Below are positions 36,411 to 44,800 of a stretch of 64,000 nucleotides of DNA, piece by piece. This DNA comes from Paenibacillus radicis (ex Xue et al. 2023). GTDB lineage: Bacteria; Bacillota; Bacilli; Paenibacillales; NBRC-103111. Under the pieces are notes generated by a model. That model searched no databases. It was not told the DNA's origin and was given only the letters and a program-made list of their open reading frames with translations. Made by a program: the position numbers and the translations under genes. Each line of letters starts with the position of its first letter. The stretch's first letter is position 1. The stretch covers positions 1-64,000 of the forward strand of contig NZ_JANQBD010000012.1 of assembly GCF_024722015.1 (NCBI RefSeq). The letters are read 5' to 3'.

Positions 36411-36635
36411 CTAACAATCACCATGCGGCAGCTTAATTTTGACTTCTACACCGTCTGCATACTTGAATTTTATCTCGGCTATGTGATCAAAGCCTAATTT
36501 CTTCAACCACTTAATAAGCGCTTTTTCATCATGATCGCCTTTATACGTGATTTCGTCTCCGTTTCTGAGTTTAACTTCAATTTTAACAGGATCCATGTCT
36601 AACAGAGCTTCTAATAGATCTTTTATAGTCTCCAA
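36411..36635 (-). CDS. Small protein consisting of the duplicated mini-domain
   Basis: This 74-residue protein matches the N-termini of the acidic repeat protein and the collagen-like protein: a short helix, then PVKIEVKLRNGDEITY and, after a second helix, IAEIKFKYADGVEVKI. The start is TTG 36635 with AAGGGGTGA 6 nt upstream. The frame stops at TAG (36411-36413), but in-frame codons for KTGADEDDEN and a TAA follow directly. This looks like an acidic tail cut off by a nonsense codon. It lies 67 bp upstream of the collagen-like gene and probably shares its promoter. Confidence 0.7.
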   Translation of the reverse strand: METIKDLLEALLDMDPVKIEVKLRNGDEITYKGDHDEKALIKWLKKLGFDHIAEIKFKYADGVEVKIKLPHGDC

Positions 36636-36685
36636 AATATTTCACCCCTTCCATGTTAAAATTGAAACATCTTGGTTTCACTACG

Positions 36686-36694
36686 TATTATATG
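36686..36694 (-). promoter_or_regulatory. Candidate sigma-K/E-type -10 box before the mini-domain/collagen genes
   Basis: The minus strand reads CATATAATA, an exact match to CATANNNTA, about 50 bp before the TTG start of the 74-residue gene. AGCATG lies 13 nt upstream of the box; the acidic-repeat gene has the same AGCATG 14 nt before its CATAGTATG box (24615-24623). The -35 element does not fit the consensus well. Confidence 0.4.
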
Positions 36695-36708
36695 AATATT
36701 TAAGAGGC

Positions 36709-36995
36709 ATGCTTGGGCGAATGAGAGAAGACAAATGCTCATAATAGTAAAAAAATGGTATTTATTTCAGTATATTTACATGACTACAACGAAATGCATC
36801 AAGCAAAAGAAAGAATCTATCGCCATTGTTTGCATAGAAAATTCTCTTCCGTTATATAGCTCGATTCCCCAACTTCATAGAGTTACGCCCTTCCTCATGC
36901 AGCAAGCACCTCCCTATCTAGGAATGAAGTTGAAAGAAACAGCCTCACTTTGCAGTATATGATTACAATAATTGGATGCTTGGACGAATGAGAGA
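36709..36995 (+). repeat. Pair of 20-bp direct repeats in the intergenic region
   Basis: ATGCTTGGGCGAATGAGAGA (36709-36728) and ATGCTTGGACGAATGAGAGA (36976-36995) differ at one base and are 267 bp apart, each followed by an A-rich segment. They flank a stretch without a supported gene (36636-37099). The repeat may mark a former duplication or the ends of a deleted element. Confidence 0.6.
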
Positions 36996-37099
36996 GAGCA
37001 GCAGCCCGAAAATAGCAAAAACGAAAAGCAATATTTAGTTGAAGCCTCAGCATAATCGGTATACAATATACTAAAAAGCTAAGATAGGGGTATTTAACT

Positions 37100-37561
37100 A
37101 TGACGAAAGAAACTCTATTTTTACAATTGGATCTTGTAAGAGAACGTACGCTTCAGCAGCTAGATTTGACCTCAGAAGAAACTGCCGACGTAATGCCTCC
37201 GGGATATAGAAACACACTGCGTTGGAATTTGGGGCATATTTTAACGGTTCAGGAAAATTTGGTGTTTAAACTTTGCGGTGAACCGTTTAGCTTACCGGAT
37301 GAATACCCCGGCCTCTTTAACAATGGAACGAAGCCTGCAGATTGGCAGACAGAACCCCCTACTCTTGAATTAATCAAGCAGCAGCTTACAGAGCAAGTGG
37401 AGAGAATTAAGGACAAACTCTCGTTGCGTTTGGACGAAAAGCTTCCTCAACCTTTTAAAGGTATTGATACCGTAGGAGGAATGATAGGATTCAGTCTTTA
37501 CCATGAAGGTGTTCATACAGGTTATATGATGAGTCTGCGCAAATCGATACAGCCCTCTTAG
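37100..37561 (+). CDS. DinB-family metal-binding four-helix protein
   Basis: This belongs to the DinB/YfiT superfamily, four-helix-bundle proteins that bind a metal through three histidines. Candidate ligands are the His in the WNLGHILTVQ helix and the two in LYHEGVHTGYM (H-x3-H). Many members are thiol (for example bacillithiol) transferases, but the target here is unknown. The 153-residue length is normal. An AGGGG site precedes ATG and a strong terminator follows. Confidence 0.85.
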   Translation: MTKETLFLQLDLVRERTLQQLDLTSEETADVMPPGYRNTLRWNLGHILTVQENLVFKLCGEPFSLPDEYPGLFNNGTKPADWQTEPPTLELIKQQLTEQVERIKDKLSLRLDEKLPQPFKGIDTVGGMIGFSLYHEGVHTGYMMSLRKSIQPS

Positions 37562-37605
37562 TTTCGTAATCAAGCGGCAGAACTGTTAGTTAAAAAACAC
37601 GAACA

Positions 37606-37646
37606 AACGCCAGCAATTCGTAAGCCTACGAATGCTGGCGTTTTAA
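37606..37646 (+). terminator. Rho-independent terminator after the DinB-like gene
   Basis: CGCCAGCAATTCGTA and TACGAATGCTGGCG form a long stem (37608-37640) with a 4-nt loop, followed by TTTTAATT. An AAA run on the other side may allow minus-strand use for the exporter gene at 37659. Confidence 0.8.
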
Positions 37647-37658
37647 TTGGGCGACTTT

Positions 37659-38587
37659 TCATTTAATAAGATTTATAAATATCTCCAGTTCATTAGCTAC
37701 AGCAAACAAGCTGGCCCTGTTCTCAAATTCGTTTCTGTTCTCGGGCATAGGCAGCTGTTTATGATATTCTCTAATACTTTGCAGGCTTTCATGAAAATAC
37801 TGTATTTGGTTCACAGTCCGCAAGTGTGCGCTTAATTCCAATACAAAATCTCCAATCCGAACCCCCTGCTCCAACTGAACGGTAATACGGGATACATAGG
37901 GCAGCATCCGCTCCAACACCTCGTACTGCTGACGCTTCTTCTCAAAGTAATCGTAATAGGATCCGTCCTTCTGATGCAGGCTGTTTTCCCAATCCAATAA
38001 TGCCAACGATTTCGCATGGTTCAAGGCTGCAGCGAGCTGTAACAGCTCCTTTCCATCCCACAATGTGTATCCATCCTTTAAATAAGCGGCAATCTCATTC
38101 AAAATAGCACCGATTAGTCCGTCCACTTCTTCCTTGCTCTCATTTAACTTTTTATCAGTACTAGGCATGTAAGCATTAATAAGTAGTGCTACTCCTAAGC
38201 CAATTAATACAATTAGAAACTCATTCAGAAAAAAAGAAATATTTACCTGCTTATTCATATATACATGCATCACGATAACGGAGCTGCTTGCAATCCCCTC
38301 TTGAATCCGCAATCGCACACATAGGGGGATAAATAGAAGAAGGAGAATTAAAAAGGTATAAGGCCAATAGCCGATTAGAGAAATACCAGGCTCGAGAAAA
38401 ACATTCCCAGCATACAAGCGCAAAATCGGCTAATTGCCGCTTGAAGTGATTGCTTGCGTGATTTCTGGATACATAGCAGAGTAAGAATGCCCGCCGATGT
38501 AAAATATTCCAGCTGTATAAATTGTGCGAGCAAAATGGCAATACTGACTCCAATAGCTGTTTTAATAGTTCGAAAGCCGATCTTCAT
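37659..38587 (-). pseudogene. Aromatic acid exporter (ArAE/YqjA-type) gene with a frameshift
   Basis: The first 70 residues (MKIGFRTIKTAIGVSIAILLAQ, then SAGILTLLCIQKSRKQSLQAA) match the N-terminus of the aromatic acid exporter family and stop at TAA near 38377. The rest of the protein (LIGYWPYTFLILLLLFIPLCVRLRIQEGI, then a cytoplasmic helical domain) continues in the next frame to 37659. Joining SSLVF to LIGYWP needs one extra base around 38378-38388, so a 1-nt deletion has broken the gene or is a sequencing error. The likely start is ATG 38587, after GAGGGTG. Confidence 0.8.
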
Positions 38588-38781
38588 GGATGCCACCCTC
38601 TGACGTTGGAATACTTATGTTGTGGCTTCATTTTACATTATCCCTCACTTATATGTAAACATAGTTCACATATATATAACAATTGCCCGCAATCCATCCG
38701 TTTAACAGGTACAATTCTGTTCAAATTGAATGACAAGTTTTAAATTCAAGGATACAATGTTCTATAGAATGGAGGAGTAGA

Positions 38782-39354
38782 ATGAGTTACAAGGATATTA
38801 CAATGGGCATGATAAGAACTGGTATACTTGGATTTGGCGGAGGTCCCTCTGTGATTCCCTTAATCCGTTATGAAGCTGTGACTCGGTACAAATGGATTGA
38901 AGACGATGAGTTCGGAGAAATATTGGCCATTGCCAATGCCCTCCCTGGACCCATCGCAACCAAAATGGCTGCATACCTTGGGTACAAGCAGCACGGCTGG
39001 CTTGGTGCAATTTGGTCCGTTTGCGCTCACATTTTACCAACCAGCCTAGCTATTGTAGCTTTGCTTGGCGTTCTTTACACTTTTAGCAGCTCCAAATATG
39101 TAGCGGGTATGATCTATGCTGTCAGACCGGTTATTGTTGTTATGCTTGGAATGATGGCTTATGAATTTATGTCCAAAGCCTGGAAGGGGCTTGGCAAAGG
39201 CTTTGCAATAGCATTCGCTCTAATTGCCGTACTGTTGCTTTCAGTGCTTGATATCCATCCTGGACTCGTGATAGCCGTATTTTTAGCTTACGGAGCCTTC
39301 CATTTAAAGTGGTTTCAGCGTAAGGCTGCACCGGACAAGGGGGGCTCGCGATGA
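38782..39354 (+). CDS. Chromate transporter, N-terminal-type half (ChrA family)
   Basis: This is a short CHR-family membrane protein of 190 residues with about six hydrophobic segments. It has the family marks GFGGGPSVIPLI and NALPGPIATKMAAYLGY. Short-chain chromate transporters work as pairs, and the second half follows with ATGA overlap. A GGAGGAG site precedes ATG. Anion export (chromate or sulfate) is the family role. Confidence 0.9.
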   Translation: MSYKDITMGMIRTGILGFGGGPSVIPLIRYEAVTRYKWIEDDEFGEILAIANALPGPIATKMAAYLGYKQHGWLGAIWSVCAHILPTSLAIVALLGVLYTFSSSKYVAGMIYAVRPVIVVMLGMMAYEFMSKAWKGLGKGFAIAFALIAVLLLSVLDIHPGLVIAVFLAYGAFHLKWFQRKAAPDKGGSR

Positions 39355-39893
39355 TGGAATGGCTAACCCTGTTTTGGGGATTTTTTGTAGCTAATGTGCT
39401 GGGATATGGAGGTGGCCCTGCATCAATCCCGTTAATGCAGGAGGAAATTGTAAATCATTACGGTTGGATCTCCAATGAACAATTTGCAGATTTATTAGCG
39501 GTAGCTAATGCGCTTCCCGGGCCGATTGCGACGAAGCTTGCAGCTTTTGTAGGCTACCAGCAGCTCGGATGGGTCGGCTTTCTTATCGCAACTATCGCTA
39601 CGGTTGTTCCTTCGGCAGTAGCATTAATTGTTCTGCTTAACATTCTGAACCGCTATCGGCAATCTCTTATAGTTAAAGGCATGACGCTGTTAGTACAGCC
39701 TGTCATAGCGGTGATGATGATCATTTTAACTTGGCAAATGTCTGAGGTTTCCATTCAGGGCATCGGCTTCTGGCATTCACTTGCCATAGCGGCGCTGGCC
39801 TTCTGGGCTATGACCAAAGGAAAAATCCACCCTGCCCTCATTATTGTTGTCGCTTTTCTTTATGGTGGATTGGTTATATCGCATATCATTTAA
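39351..39893 (+). CDS. Chromate transporter, second half (ChrA family)
   Basis: This 180-residue partner of the previous gene carries the same motifs in equivalent positions (GYGGGPASIPLM and NALPGPIATKLAAFVGYQ). It starts at ATG 39351, inside the previous stop, so translation is coupled. The pair represents the split form of the bidomain transporter. Confidence 0.9.
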   Translation: MMEWLTLFWGFFVANVLGYGGGPASIPLMQEEIVNHYGWISNEQFADLLAVANALPGPIATKLAAFVGYQQLGWVGFLIATIATVVPSAVALIVLLNILNRYRQSLIVKGMTLLVQPVIAVMMIILTWQMSEVSIQGIGFWHSLAIAALAFWAMTKGKIHPALIIVVAFLYGGLVISHII

Positions 39894-39906
39894 TGGGAGG
39901 TCAAGC

Positions 39907-40506
39907 ATGAAAAAGCTGATTTTTTTCGTGGGTCCCGCGGGAGCCGGGAAGACAACCATCGCGAAAGCATTGGCTCGCAAGCGGCGCATAGCTTTTTTGG
40001 ATATGGACACGTTATTACGGCCCTCTGCAGAGGTTATTATGAGAGTTTCGGGGAATGATCCGAACGATCGGGATTCACTTGTTTACAAAACGCATTGCCG
40101 GGATTTGGGCTACCGTGTCACTATGGACGCTGCGTTAGAAAACGTGGAGCTTGGAATAGATGTTATAGTCGTTGGACCCTTCACCAAAGAGATAGGAAAC
40201 CCTTTGTGGGTTGAGCAAGAGCTCGAGCGGATCGGTGCTACAAGGCATGATGTCGATGTTAAAGCAATATTCGTGTCACTACCCGACAAGGAGCTTTACC
40301 GCCAACGCATCGAGCAAAGAGGCCTAGAGATGGATGAATGGAAGCTGGCGAACTGGAGCGAGTTCAGTCATAGCCTCATGCAGCGGCAAATTAAATGGCC
40401 CCTTCCCGCTTCTTCGATACATTATTTGGATAATTCAGGACCGCTTACCGAGAACAAAATTTCTCTTGTCGAACAGTTTGTTTATGGAGACGGCCATGAT
40501 GTTTAA
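39907..40506 (+). CDS. P-loop ATPase/kinase of unknown substrate
   Basis: This 199-residue cytoplasmic protein has a Walker A motif GPAGAGKTT (9-17), a D-x-D near FLDMDTLLRP as in small-molecule kinases, and an R-x4-R pair in YRQRIEQRGLEMDEW resembling the lid. It belongs to the AAA_33/shikimate-kinase-like group. Start ATG 39907 has GGGAGG 6 nt upstream. It follows the chromate transporter by 13 bp and shares its transcript, but no functional link is evident. Its last codons lie inside an 84-bp repeat. Confidence 0.75.
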   Translation: MKKLIFFVGPAGAGKTTIAKALARKRRIAFLDMDTLLRPSAEVIMRVSGNDPNDRDSLVYKTHCRDLGYRVTMDAALENVELGIDVIVVGPFTKEIGNPLWVEQELERIGATRHDVDVKAIFVSLPDKELYRQRIEQRGLEMDEWKLANWSEFSHSLMQRQIKWPLPASSIHYLDNSGPLTENKISLVEQFVYGDGHDV

Positions 40507-40580
40507 AACCAAAAAAGCGTTTATACCTGCGGTCTTTGCCGTCAGATATAAGCGCTTTTCATTTTTATTGTTGTTTCAGC
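40497..40580 (+). terminator. Terminator within an 84-bp duplicated segment (copy 1)
   Basis: AAAAGCGTTTATA and its complement TATAAGCGCTTTT form the stem, followed by CATTTTTATTG. The whole segment is nearly identical to 56109-56192 (81 of 84 positions by eye). It includes the last codons and stop of the P-loop gene. Confidence 0.8.
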
Positions 40581-40761
40581 TATAGGATGAAGCATATGAA
40601 ATAATTAACATAAATTGGAACTATAAAAACGGTAATAATAACACACACAATAGTAAAATTTTAAACCTTGAATAAAGCTTGAAACCTTATATAGTGAAAT
40701 CAGCATGTTTAAAATGCTCGTTTCACGCCATATTGATTTCTTATCCCCAGGAGGTAATAAT

Positions 40762-41760
40762 TTGAGCCGCAAAAATATTTTACTGGTAAGCACAGCTGCA
40801 ATAATCTTGCTGATCATTCTCTGCACGGCCAAGCTATACGCTAACAACGTAAATAATAATGATTTTGTCTTTACTATTGATGGAGTACCTGTTGCAGAAG
40901 AAGAATTTTACATTTTTTACCAAAATAATAAAGCGATGACGGCAAACTATTTTAAAACAAAATATAATATCGATTACAATGCAGCTTTCTGGACAAGCAC
41001 CTACAATGGCGAAAATCCCTCCGATTACGCTAAACAGAAGGCCATAGACGACTTGAAAAAATATAAAATCGAACAGCTTATCATGAAAGAACACCAAATA
41101 ATCAAAGATCTTAGTTTCGGTCATTTCACAGAAGATTTAGAAGCTGAAAATAAAGAAAGACGCCATAAATTGGAAAATAAAGAGCCCATATATGGACTAA
41201 CGCAATTTACTAAGCTGCAATACTACTCTTATTTGCATTCCAATCGTTACGCCAATTTGATTAATTCCTTAATGGATAGTCCTGCCTACAGTTTAAACGA
41301 TTCTGTGTATCGGGAATATTACGAAAAGCAAAAGCAATTTTATAGTAAAGGTTTTAAGCTTGAAGGCCAATTGATCACAACAGCTAATGTCGCCTACCAA
41401 ACAATCTTTAATTCGGTTAAAGATGGGAAACAGGATTCTAGTAACAGTGTTGTGATAGAGAGCATGGCATTGGACTTGCAAGAAATATCCAAAGAAGATC
41501 TGATTAAAAGAAGCCTCTACGAATTAGCGCTTAAGCTGAATGAAAACGAGTTTAGTGAAATTTTCCCCTATAATAACATGAATGCCATCTTTAAACTCAC
41601 AAAAAAACAATCACTAGGCTATAAGGGCTTTGAGGATGTGAAATCAGACGTAAAAAAGCTTTACATTAATGATAAAATACAACAACAAATTGCAGACCGT
41701 CTTAAGACGGCAAAAGTGATAATTAATCAGCCGGCCTATGATAAGCTTATGTTGAAATAG
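40762..41760 (+). CDS. Membrane-anchored SurA-N-like protein, foldase-related
   Basis: This 332-residue protein has one N-terminal membrane segment (NILLVSTAAIILLIILCTAK), then an extracytoplasmic helical region that opens FTIDGVPVAEEEFYIFYQ, the pattern of SurA/PrsA N-terminal domains. No PPIase (rotamase) domain is visible, so it is probably a chaperone-like or scaffolding relative. I chose TTG 40762 because AGGAGG lies 7 nt upstream; the longer frame starting at 40705 has no site. It ends in a bidirectional terminator facing the giant SLH gene. Confidence 0.65.
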   Translation: MSRKNILLVSTAAIILLIILCTAKLYANNVNNNDFVFTIDGVPVAEEEFYIFYQNNKAMTANYFKTKYNIDYNAAFWTSTYNGENPSDYAKQKAIDDLKKYKIEQLIMKEHQIIKDLSFGHFTEDLEAENKERRHKLENKEPIYGLTQFTKLQYYSYLHSNRYANLINSLMDSPAYSLNDSVYREYYEKQKQFYSKGFKLEGQLITTANVAYQTIFNSVKDGKQDSSNSVVIESMALDLQEISKEDLIKRSLYELALKLNENEFSEIFPYNNMNAIFKLTKKQSLGYKGFEDVKSDVKKLYINDKIQQQIADRLKTAKVIINQPAYDKLMLK

Positions 41761-41806
41761 CCTGAACCATTTTCCATCTCATCCTATCATCGCACCTAAT
41801 TCACAC

Positions 41807-41851
41807 AAAAACTCCTCCCTGGCAGCATAATTGCCAGAGAGGAGTTTTTTT
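41807..41851. terminator. Bidirectional terminator between the foldase-like and SLH genes
   Basis: AAAACTCCTC and CTGGCA pair with TGCCAG and GAGGAGTTTT across a short loop with one mismatch. TTTTTTT follows on the plus strand and TTTTTGTG on the minus strand. Confidence 0.85.
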
Positions 41852-41854
41852 AGT

Positions 41855-44800
41855 TTAAATCAAGTTTATTGCTCTTAGAAGTCTCAGCATAATAGCTGCT
41901 GCTTGGGCACGTGTTGCCGTTTCACTCGGCGCAATCGCCGTTTCACCTGTCGTTACATCCACGGTTCCATTAATCAGTCCATGTTCTATGCACCAAGCAA
42001 GGTCACTTCTATCATTTGCCCGTACTTTGTCTGCATCTACGAACTTACTTAATCCTGTCAGATCGGCATCTGTAAGACTGCCATCCTTCAAATATTGGGC
42101 CGCGGCAACCGTTGCTCTTGCCATTTCAGCTCTTGTAATCGGTGCATTCGGCTTCAGGCTATTTCCTTCAATCCATTTAAGAAGCCCCGCCTTACGGGCA
42201 ATTGCCATATTAGAAAAGTACCAATCACTTCTCCGGACATCTTCATACGAATCTTGAACATCCGTAGTTATAGGCAATCCCAACGCATGAATCAGCATAG
42301 TCATGTACTCGGCTCTAGTAATTTGTGCATCTGGATTAAATCTTCCTTGACCCACTCCGCTTACTAGCAATCGCGAGCTTGCTTCTTCTATTGATGCTTT
42401 AGCCCAATGCTCCAACGTTACATCCTTATAGGCCGCGTGATACTCTACCACCCCATATTTACTATGGCTTGCCGTTTTGATTTGCATATAGGACTTTCCA
42501 TCTATTTCTACGTACTTGGCCGTTCGTATACCTGCCGTCTTCTCCCCGTTTTCTCCATCGCTTATCGATATCGCTGCTGCTACTTTATCTTTGAATGATG
42601 GACTTACCTCAATAAGTATAGTCCTTTGGCTATCGAAAGCTTTGACATCCATAATCTGACCATTGGGCGCTTCGAGTCTTAGATGAACATTATACATACC
42701 GGACACGAGATTGAAGCTATCCAAGCCTGAATCCATACCAAGTGCATGTTCAAGGACCTTTTCATCCTCAGGGGTTAACTTGGAAGCTTCTACCTGAACA
42801 TTAACCTTTAATTGCTCCTTAGTTGTTTGGTTATTTTGAAGAAAATTATCGATACCTGCAACCTTACTTGTTACATTGGCAGCTAACTCATAAATAAATC
42901 CTTTTAAACGGATTAAAATTTTCGCCCCATCGCTTACTTGCTGCGACTCTTTAAGTTCACTGATGTTAAACGTCAATGACACCCGTTCTTTATCCTCAGC
43001 ATGTATCGTGATCGTAGCTGCCGCAGAATCGATATCATACCTGGCTACCGAGCCATCATCTGCAAGCACATTCAGAACTCCCCCGCCTTCTGCAATTCCA
43101 GATGGTGCAGTTGAATGATGAGAGCTTGAATTATTGCGATAAGGAATTTTAGCGCTGTCGAAAGCCGTTATAGCAGCCGTTAGTTCTACTTCCGCCTTAT
43201 CCACTTCCTGCTGCGCTGCTTCCGTATGGCTTACTGTTGTTTTAGCATTTGTTACTGCCTGCTTCAAAGTATCCACTGCGCTTTGCGGATATTGGCCTGC
43301 TTGCGATCCGACTACAGCTGCGCCTAATTTGCCTTCAGCTTCGACAATCGTGGCTTTCAATGCGTCTTTATTTGCTTTTGATTCATTAGGCTGATCCGTT
43401 ACTTTCTCGCTGTCAAATTGGGCTACCGCTCCTGCCAATTCGATTACAGCTTGATCCACTTCTTGCTGTGCTGCGTTTATATTGCTTACTACTGCTTTCG
43501 CAATCGTTACTGCCTTATTCAGATTGTCTACCGCATTTTGCAGGTATTGGCCTGCTTGCGATCCGACTACAGCCGCGCCTAATTTGCCTTCAGCTTCGGC
43601 AATTCTCGCTTTCAATGCATCTTTGTTTGCTTCTCCAACCTCTATCGGTTTTCTTGTTATGTTTATCCTTTTGCTTCCAACCGTTCCCCATGCATCTTGA
43701 GCTGTTGCAACGACCGTCACTTCACCTTCCTTATCTCCTGAGGAAAGCACTCCTTCAGTTGTTATGGAGGCATTGGTGCCGTTCTTATTGATAACGGACC
43801 AGGTTACTGCTTTATTAACTGCATTATCAGGCGTTATAACCGCTGAGAAGGCTAACCTGCTTCCTACTTCCAGAGAGTTTTCACCATTTTGAGATTTCAC
43901 TTCTATCGCCCCAACAAAAGCCGGTTGATTCGTAACCGTAATATCAAGAGGACCGTCAAAGTTTCCGTCTTCTGAAATGGCGTGAACTCTTGCCGTTCCA
44001 TTCGCGACAGCGGTCACAAGGCCTGTATTGGAAATCTTGGCTACTTTGGTAGAGCTACCGTCAGTATTAAGAATTTTCCATGTAAGCTTCTTGTTTGTGG
44101 CATTAGCCGGAGAGACCGTAGCAATAAGCTGTAAGGTGCCGCCTGCCACGTCGATACTGTTCTTATCATTGGTTCCTCTGGTACTCACTTCTGTTACAGG
44201 AACATATTGATTGGATATCGTGACATACATTTCTGCCTTAATCGAAGGATTGGCCGCCGATTGTGCGATGACCTTGATCCTTCCATCTTTGACAGCAGTT
44301 AAGAGACCCGTATTTGAAATCATCGCTCTTCCCGTTTCTTCTTCCAAGCTCCAGATCAAGCTGTAATCAATACCCGGTAAATGATTCGGGATCAAACCGC
44401 CTTTGATTTGAAGCGTACCTTTATCGGTTGTAATCGATGCGGCACCGTCCTCTCCCCATATTCTAATCCCGTCAATTTGAGTTGGATTTACTTTGACAGT
44501 TAGAGGAATCGCCATCACATTTGTTCTCGGTACGACAACCCGGATATCATCATAATAGAAGTTGCCTGCAGAGCTGTTCCATAAATTCATTAGAGAAACG
44601 GCTCTGAAACTGGAAGAATTAAAAGTACCTGCAGGCTGATCATCAATAAACATGTTAACCGTCGGGCCTGTATAATCCCACTTTAATTCATGCCAGCCAA
44701 CGCTGCGTGGAACATTGGACACGGACCAATTTGTAGTTTGGAATCTCGTAGCAAAATTAGAAGCAGAACCAAGTGAACCATCGTAGAATAAGCCCAGCCC

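Noticed and set aside
38650..38674. TATATGT/ACATATA dyad upstream of the chromate transporter genes
   Set aside because: It is short and AT-rich with an 11-nt gap, weak enough to be chance, with no matching second site.
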